Shown here: piece by piece, positions 8,214 to 10,215 of the stretch
How positions within the stretch are numbered: the first letter of the stretch is position 1
How the letters are laid out: the number at the start of each line of letters is the position of its first letter
Program-made: the position numbers and the translations under genes
The notes under the pieces: generated by a model
What the model was told of the DNA's origin: nothing
Databases searched by the model: none
The model's input: only the letters and a program-made list of their open reading frames with translations
Assembly (NCBI GenBank): GCA_031290635.1
Contig: JAITNE010000161.1
Location: forward strand, 1 to 10,215
Direction of reading: 5' to 3'
Length of the DNA: 10,215 bases
DNA from: Tannerella sp.
Lineage (GTDB): Bacteria > Bacteroidota > Bacteroidia > Bacteroidales > Tannerellaceae

Positions 8214-9746
8214 TTATTCCGTTGATTCAGCCGATTCGGTCGTTTCAGCCGTTTCATTTGATTCCGTTAATTCTGTCGTTTCCGTCGTTTCTGCCATTTC
8301 CGTTAATTCAGCTGATTCCGTTGTTTCCGCCGATTCCGTTGTTTCCGCCGATTCGGTTGTTTCCGCCGATTCGGTTAATTCATTCGATTCATTTGATTCC
8401 GTCAATTTTGCGAATTCGGTTATTGTTACTTCCTGTTCGTCAAGCGTAATTTGTTCTTGGATGCTTGCAGTAACCTTGTCTAAGGTTATAAGTTCAGTCA
8501 AGTTCTTCATGTTCTGCTCATTTTTCTTTATATCGGCTACAAAGTAATCAAGTATATCCTCGGTTGGCTGATACATGCTGTGTGATTGCCATTGTTGGTA
8601 AGCCAGATGTCTGGCATAGGAATTCAAGTCTTCGTCCTCGACCGTCAATCCGTTTGTTTGCATTATTTTGTCAATTATCAATTGACGCTTCAAATGATCA
8701 GCCATATCAATGTAATCATGTTCTATATCCTCTTGGCTTGGATTTTCGCTTTTTGTCGGCATACAACGTTTCAAAACGCTGTCGGCAAGACTGATTTCAT
8801 TAGCCTTTTCTTTAAGCAGTTCGAAGGCGTCCTGTGCGAACCGCTGTTGGCTGTAATTTGCATACGTATTGGTTATTACGCCACGCATCTTTTCGCGAAA
8901 ATCGGCCTCGTCCTTCACTACTCCCTCGCCAAACAGTTTGGCGTAGAACTTTTCGTTTAGTTCGCTCTCTTTGTAATGCTCAATCTCGATGATTTCATAA
9001 GTGAAGTCGCCGGTCATATCCTTCGCTTTCTCTTTTTCTATATGCAGTAGCGCCGCCAGAGGTGCTTCCATGCCGGCGTAGGCAGCGAAGGGGTTGAATA
9101 TTATACGGTCGCCTGTCTTGGCGCCTGCAAACTTGCTTTTCTCCGTCTTATCTTTGAAGTACATCGGTGCCAGCACAGCGTCTTCGACTACTACGCCATC
9201 CTCTTTCGGAACTATCCCTTCCAGCTCTGTCAACGTACCTTTCAGCATGTCCGTTTCATGTTCGTAGGCCTCAACACGCTCGTACGTGCCATAGTCCCTA
9301 CGATATGTATCTATCTGATCATCAATAGCTTCGTCCTCAACCTTTATCTTATACCAAGGCAGATGGTCATCCTTAGTAAACTCGGTGGTGATTTCGGGGT
9401 ACAAGGCTACATCTATGCTAAACTCGATATCATCGTCGTTATCGAAGTTGATAGGCTTGTCCGTCTCGTTCGGTACGGCCTGCCCCAACACATTGAGATT
9501 GTTGTCCTTAATCCCTTTCGCGACGCCTTCTCTTATCAGTTTGTCTATCTCTTCGGCTTTGATGTCTTTACCGTACTTCTTTTCGAGCAAGGCGAGAGGC
9601 GCCATGCCTTTACGAAAGCCGGGTAATATCGTCTGTTGACGCAGTTTGTGCAGACTTTTTTTGCATGACTCCGCATAATCATCTTTAGTTATCTCTACCT
9701 TAATTGTTCTGCTTAAGGCGACATTTGTTTGAATTGAAACGTTCAT
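8214..9746 (-). CDS. tig: Trigger factor with an acidic tripeptide-repeat C-terminal tail
   Basis: Ribosome-associated chaperone that meets nascent chains at the exit tunnel. The ribosome-binding domain covers about 1-115 and contains the signature GFRKG at 43-47. The middle FKBP-like domain (about 155-255) is highly divergent: the residues expected of an active FKBP isomerase, such as an IPGFE-type motif, are not visible. A helical chaperone domain follows (about 258-445). Bacteroidota trigger factors usually end near this point (about 450 residues). This one has 510 because residues 448-510 are a Glu-rich repeat reaching the stop codon. The ATG at 9746 follows the purine-rich GAGACAGA and a Bacteroidota-type promoter, making this the first gene of the operon. 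The divergent middle domain is not unusual for this phylum as far as I know. Confidence 0.96.
   Translation of the reverse strand: MNVSIQTNVALSRTIKVEITKDDYAESCKKSLHKLRQQTILPGFRKGMAPLALLEKKYGKDIKAEEIDKLIREGVAKGIKDNNLNVLGQAVPNETDKPINFDNDDDIEFSIDVALYPEITTEFTKDDHLPWYKIKVEDEAIDDQIDTYRRDYGTYERVEAYEHETDMLKGTLTELEGIVPKEDGVVVEDAVLAPMYFKDKTEKSKFAGAKTGDRIIFNPFAAYAGMEAPLAALLHIEKEKAKDMTGDFTYEIIEIEHYKESELNEKFYAKLFGEGVVKDEADFREKMRGVITNTYANYSQQRFAQDAFELLKEKANEISLADSVLKRCMPTKSENPSQEDIEHDYIDMADHLKRQLIIDKIMQTNGLTVEDEDLNSYARHLAYQQWQSHSMYQPTEDILDYFVADIKKNEQNMKNLTELITLDKVTASIQEQITLDEQEVTITEFAKLTESNESNELTESAETTESAETTESAETTESAELTEMAETTETTELTESNETAETTESAESTE
8217..8405 (-). repeat. In-frame 9-bp tandem repeat: 21 copies of xxE ending Tig
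   Basis: Residues 448-510 of trigger factor split exactly into 21 tripeptides with Glu third in every copy. The first two positions are drawn from SA, TT, LT, SN, MA, TA and ST. There are no basic residues after K447. An 18-bp higher-order unit encoding SAETTE is present as two identical adjacent copies (8314-8331 and 8332-8349) and a third with one silent change (8350-8367), so part of the array looks recently duplicated. The stop codon follows the last Glu directly. Confidence 0.95.
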
Positions 9747-9799
9747 TCTGTCTCGGTTATAATAATTAGTTACTTACTTACTTTTCTGAAAATAGGACG

Positions 9800-9807
9800 C
9801 AAAAGTA
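9800..9807 (-). promoter_or_regulatory. Bacteroidota-type -7 box upstream of tig
   Basis: On the minus strand TACTTTTG matches the Bacteroidota -7 consensus TAnnTTTG exactly. It lies 53 nt before the tig start codon, in the only sizeable intergenic gap upstream of the run, and would give a leader of about 45 nt. No good TTTG -33 box is seen 19-21 nt further upstream; the spot reads GCTG. It is the likely main promoter of the tig-clpP-clpX-recQ-PPIase run. Confidence 0.55.
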
Positions 9808-9822
9808 ATAAAAATTTTATTA
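9806..9822. repeat. Perfect 17-bp AT-only palindrome at the tig promoter
   Basis: The sequence TAATAAAAATTTTATTA reads as an 8-bp inverted repeat around one base. It lies directly after the stop codon of the small membrane protein gene and overlaps the first two bases of the -7 box. It lacks the GC stem and adequate loop of an intrinsic terminator. It could be a protein-binding site or simply chance in AT-rich DNA. Confidence 0.3.
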
Positions 9823-10023
9823 TCAGCTATCTTTATCCTTGAAATTTTTTGAAACAAAAATAATTGACAGTATCAAATTCACCACTAAAACGCCCCCGCA
9901 GCAGGCAATATAAAACGCCAGCCATTCACGCTCGGGACGATAGACGAAATATGCTACAAGTGTTGCTATTACTATCAATCCAATGATTATTACTATTATC
10001 CGTATTACTTTTTTTCTGTTCAT
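9823..10023 (-). CDS. Small two-helix membrane protein, unknown function
   Basis: A 66-residue protein I do not recognise as a named family. After a basic start (MNRKK) there is a hydrophobic helix at about 6-28, a short polar loop (RPEREW, 29-34), a second hydrophobic helix at about 35-57 containing a CCGG motif, and a charged end (KNFKDKDS). This fits an inner-membrane hairpin. With basic residues at the N-terminus and near the C-terminus, both ends are probably cytoplasmic. The ATG at 10023 lies 6 nt after the upstream gene's stop, so the two may share a transcript; the tig promoter follows immediately. Sensible composition and position argue for a real gene. Confidence 0.75.
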   Translation of the reverse strand: MNRKKVIRIIVIIIGLIVIATLVAYFVYRPEREWLAFYIACCGGVLVVNLILSIIFVSKNFKDKDS

Positions 10024-10029
10024 AAAAAT

Positions 10030-10215
10030 CTATTTAACTAACCAACGGCTGATACCGCGTTCTTTTTTGCTGAACTCGACCCCTATCTTTACAAGGCGGC
10101 GATGGTCGGCGGTATATGGGATAAGATAGCCGCGGTCGTCGATTTGTGCAAGCGCTTCTTCAGCTGTGCTGTTGGGCTGCAACTTAAACTCGAAAACGTA
10201 GATAGCGTCTTTGGT
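10030..10215 (-). CDS. C-terminal end of an AAA-ATPase_like/PD-(D/E)XK (DUF1703) protein (5' end outside window)
   Basis: Only the last 61 codons and the TAG stop are present, read from the right edge. The fragment begins TKDAIYVFEFKL, which carries the E-x-K half of a PD-(D/E)XK nuclease site. It continues with ALAQIDDRGY (a Q-xxxxx-Y element typical of this fold), YLIPY, LVKIGVEFS and a closing RGISRWLV. This order matches the C-terminal nuclease domain of the family with an N-terminal AAA-ATPase_like domain (Pfam AAA-ATPase_like plus PDDEXK_9/DUF1703), which is common and often multicopy in Bacteroidales. The catalytic Asp and the ATPase part would lie beyond the window. The biological role of the family is not established. 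Confidence 0.8.
   Translation of the reverse strand, partial: TKDAIYVFEFKLQPNSTAEEALAQIDDRGYLIPYTADHRRLVKIGVEFSKKERGISRWLVK

Noticed and set aside
8165..8449. Plus-strand frame rich in Ile/Pro/Phe opposite the end of tig
   Set aside because: It is the antisense shadow of the 9-bp Glu repeat and of the clpP start; it has no domain or independent start signal.
9806..9822. Intrinsic terminator after the small membrane protein gene
   Set aside because: The inverted repeat is AT-only with a one-base centre, so it cannot form a stable hairpin with a normal loop.

Overview
All recognisable genes in this window lie on the minus strand, so it reads right to left. The organism is very probably a member of the phylum Bacteroidota, most likely order Bacteroidales. 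Three things support this: the gene order tig-clpP-clpX-recQ followed by SurA/PpiC-type genes; a Bacteroidota-type -7 promoter element (TAnnTTTG) before tig; and A-rich leaders without strong Shine-Dalgarno sequences. I cannot name a genus.

Layout, in transcription order. At the right edge is the 3' end of a gene whose visible C-terminus matches the PD-(D/E)XK nuclease domain of the AAA-ATPase_like/DUF1703 family (10030-10215, cut by the window). Six bases later begins a 66-residue protein with two membrane segments (9823-10023). A promoter then precedes a tightly packed run: trigger factor (tig), the protease subunit clpP, its unfoldase clpX (4-nt ATGA overlap with clpP), the helicase recQ, a PpiC protein with two parvulin domains, a small lipoprotein with a SurA-like N-terminus, and a SurA-like periplasmic isomerase cut by the left edge. 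Gaps within the run are 10 to 21 nt or overlaps, and I see no internal promoter or terminator, so one long operon is likely.

The run couples cytoplasmic folding of nascent chains (Tig) and regulated proteolysis (ClpXP) with three probable envelope folding factors. RecQ, a DNA repair helicase, sits in the middle.

The most unusual content is two low-complexity protein tails. RecQ starts with 34 uninterrupted tetrapeptides of the form xxKP, a basic, histone H1-like tail of about 136 residues in front of an intact helicase. Trigger factor ends with 21 uninterrupted tripeptides of the form xxE, a purely acidic tail reaching the stop codon. I see no RNA genes, CRISPR arrays or insertion sequences, and no gene-free stretch over 300 bases. 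I do not see a clearly new multi-gene system; the two tails are the best candidates for something undescribed.
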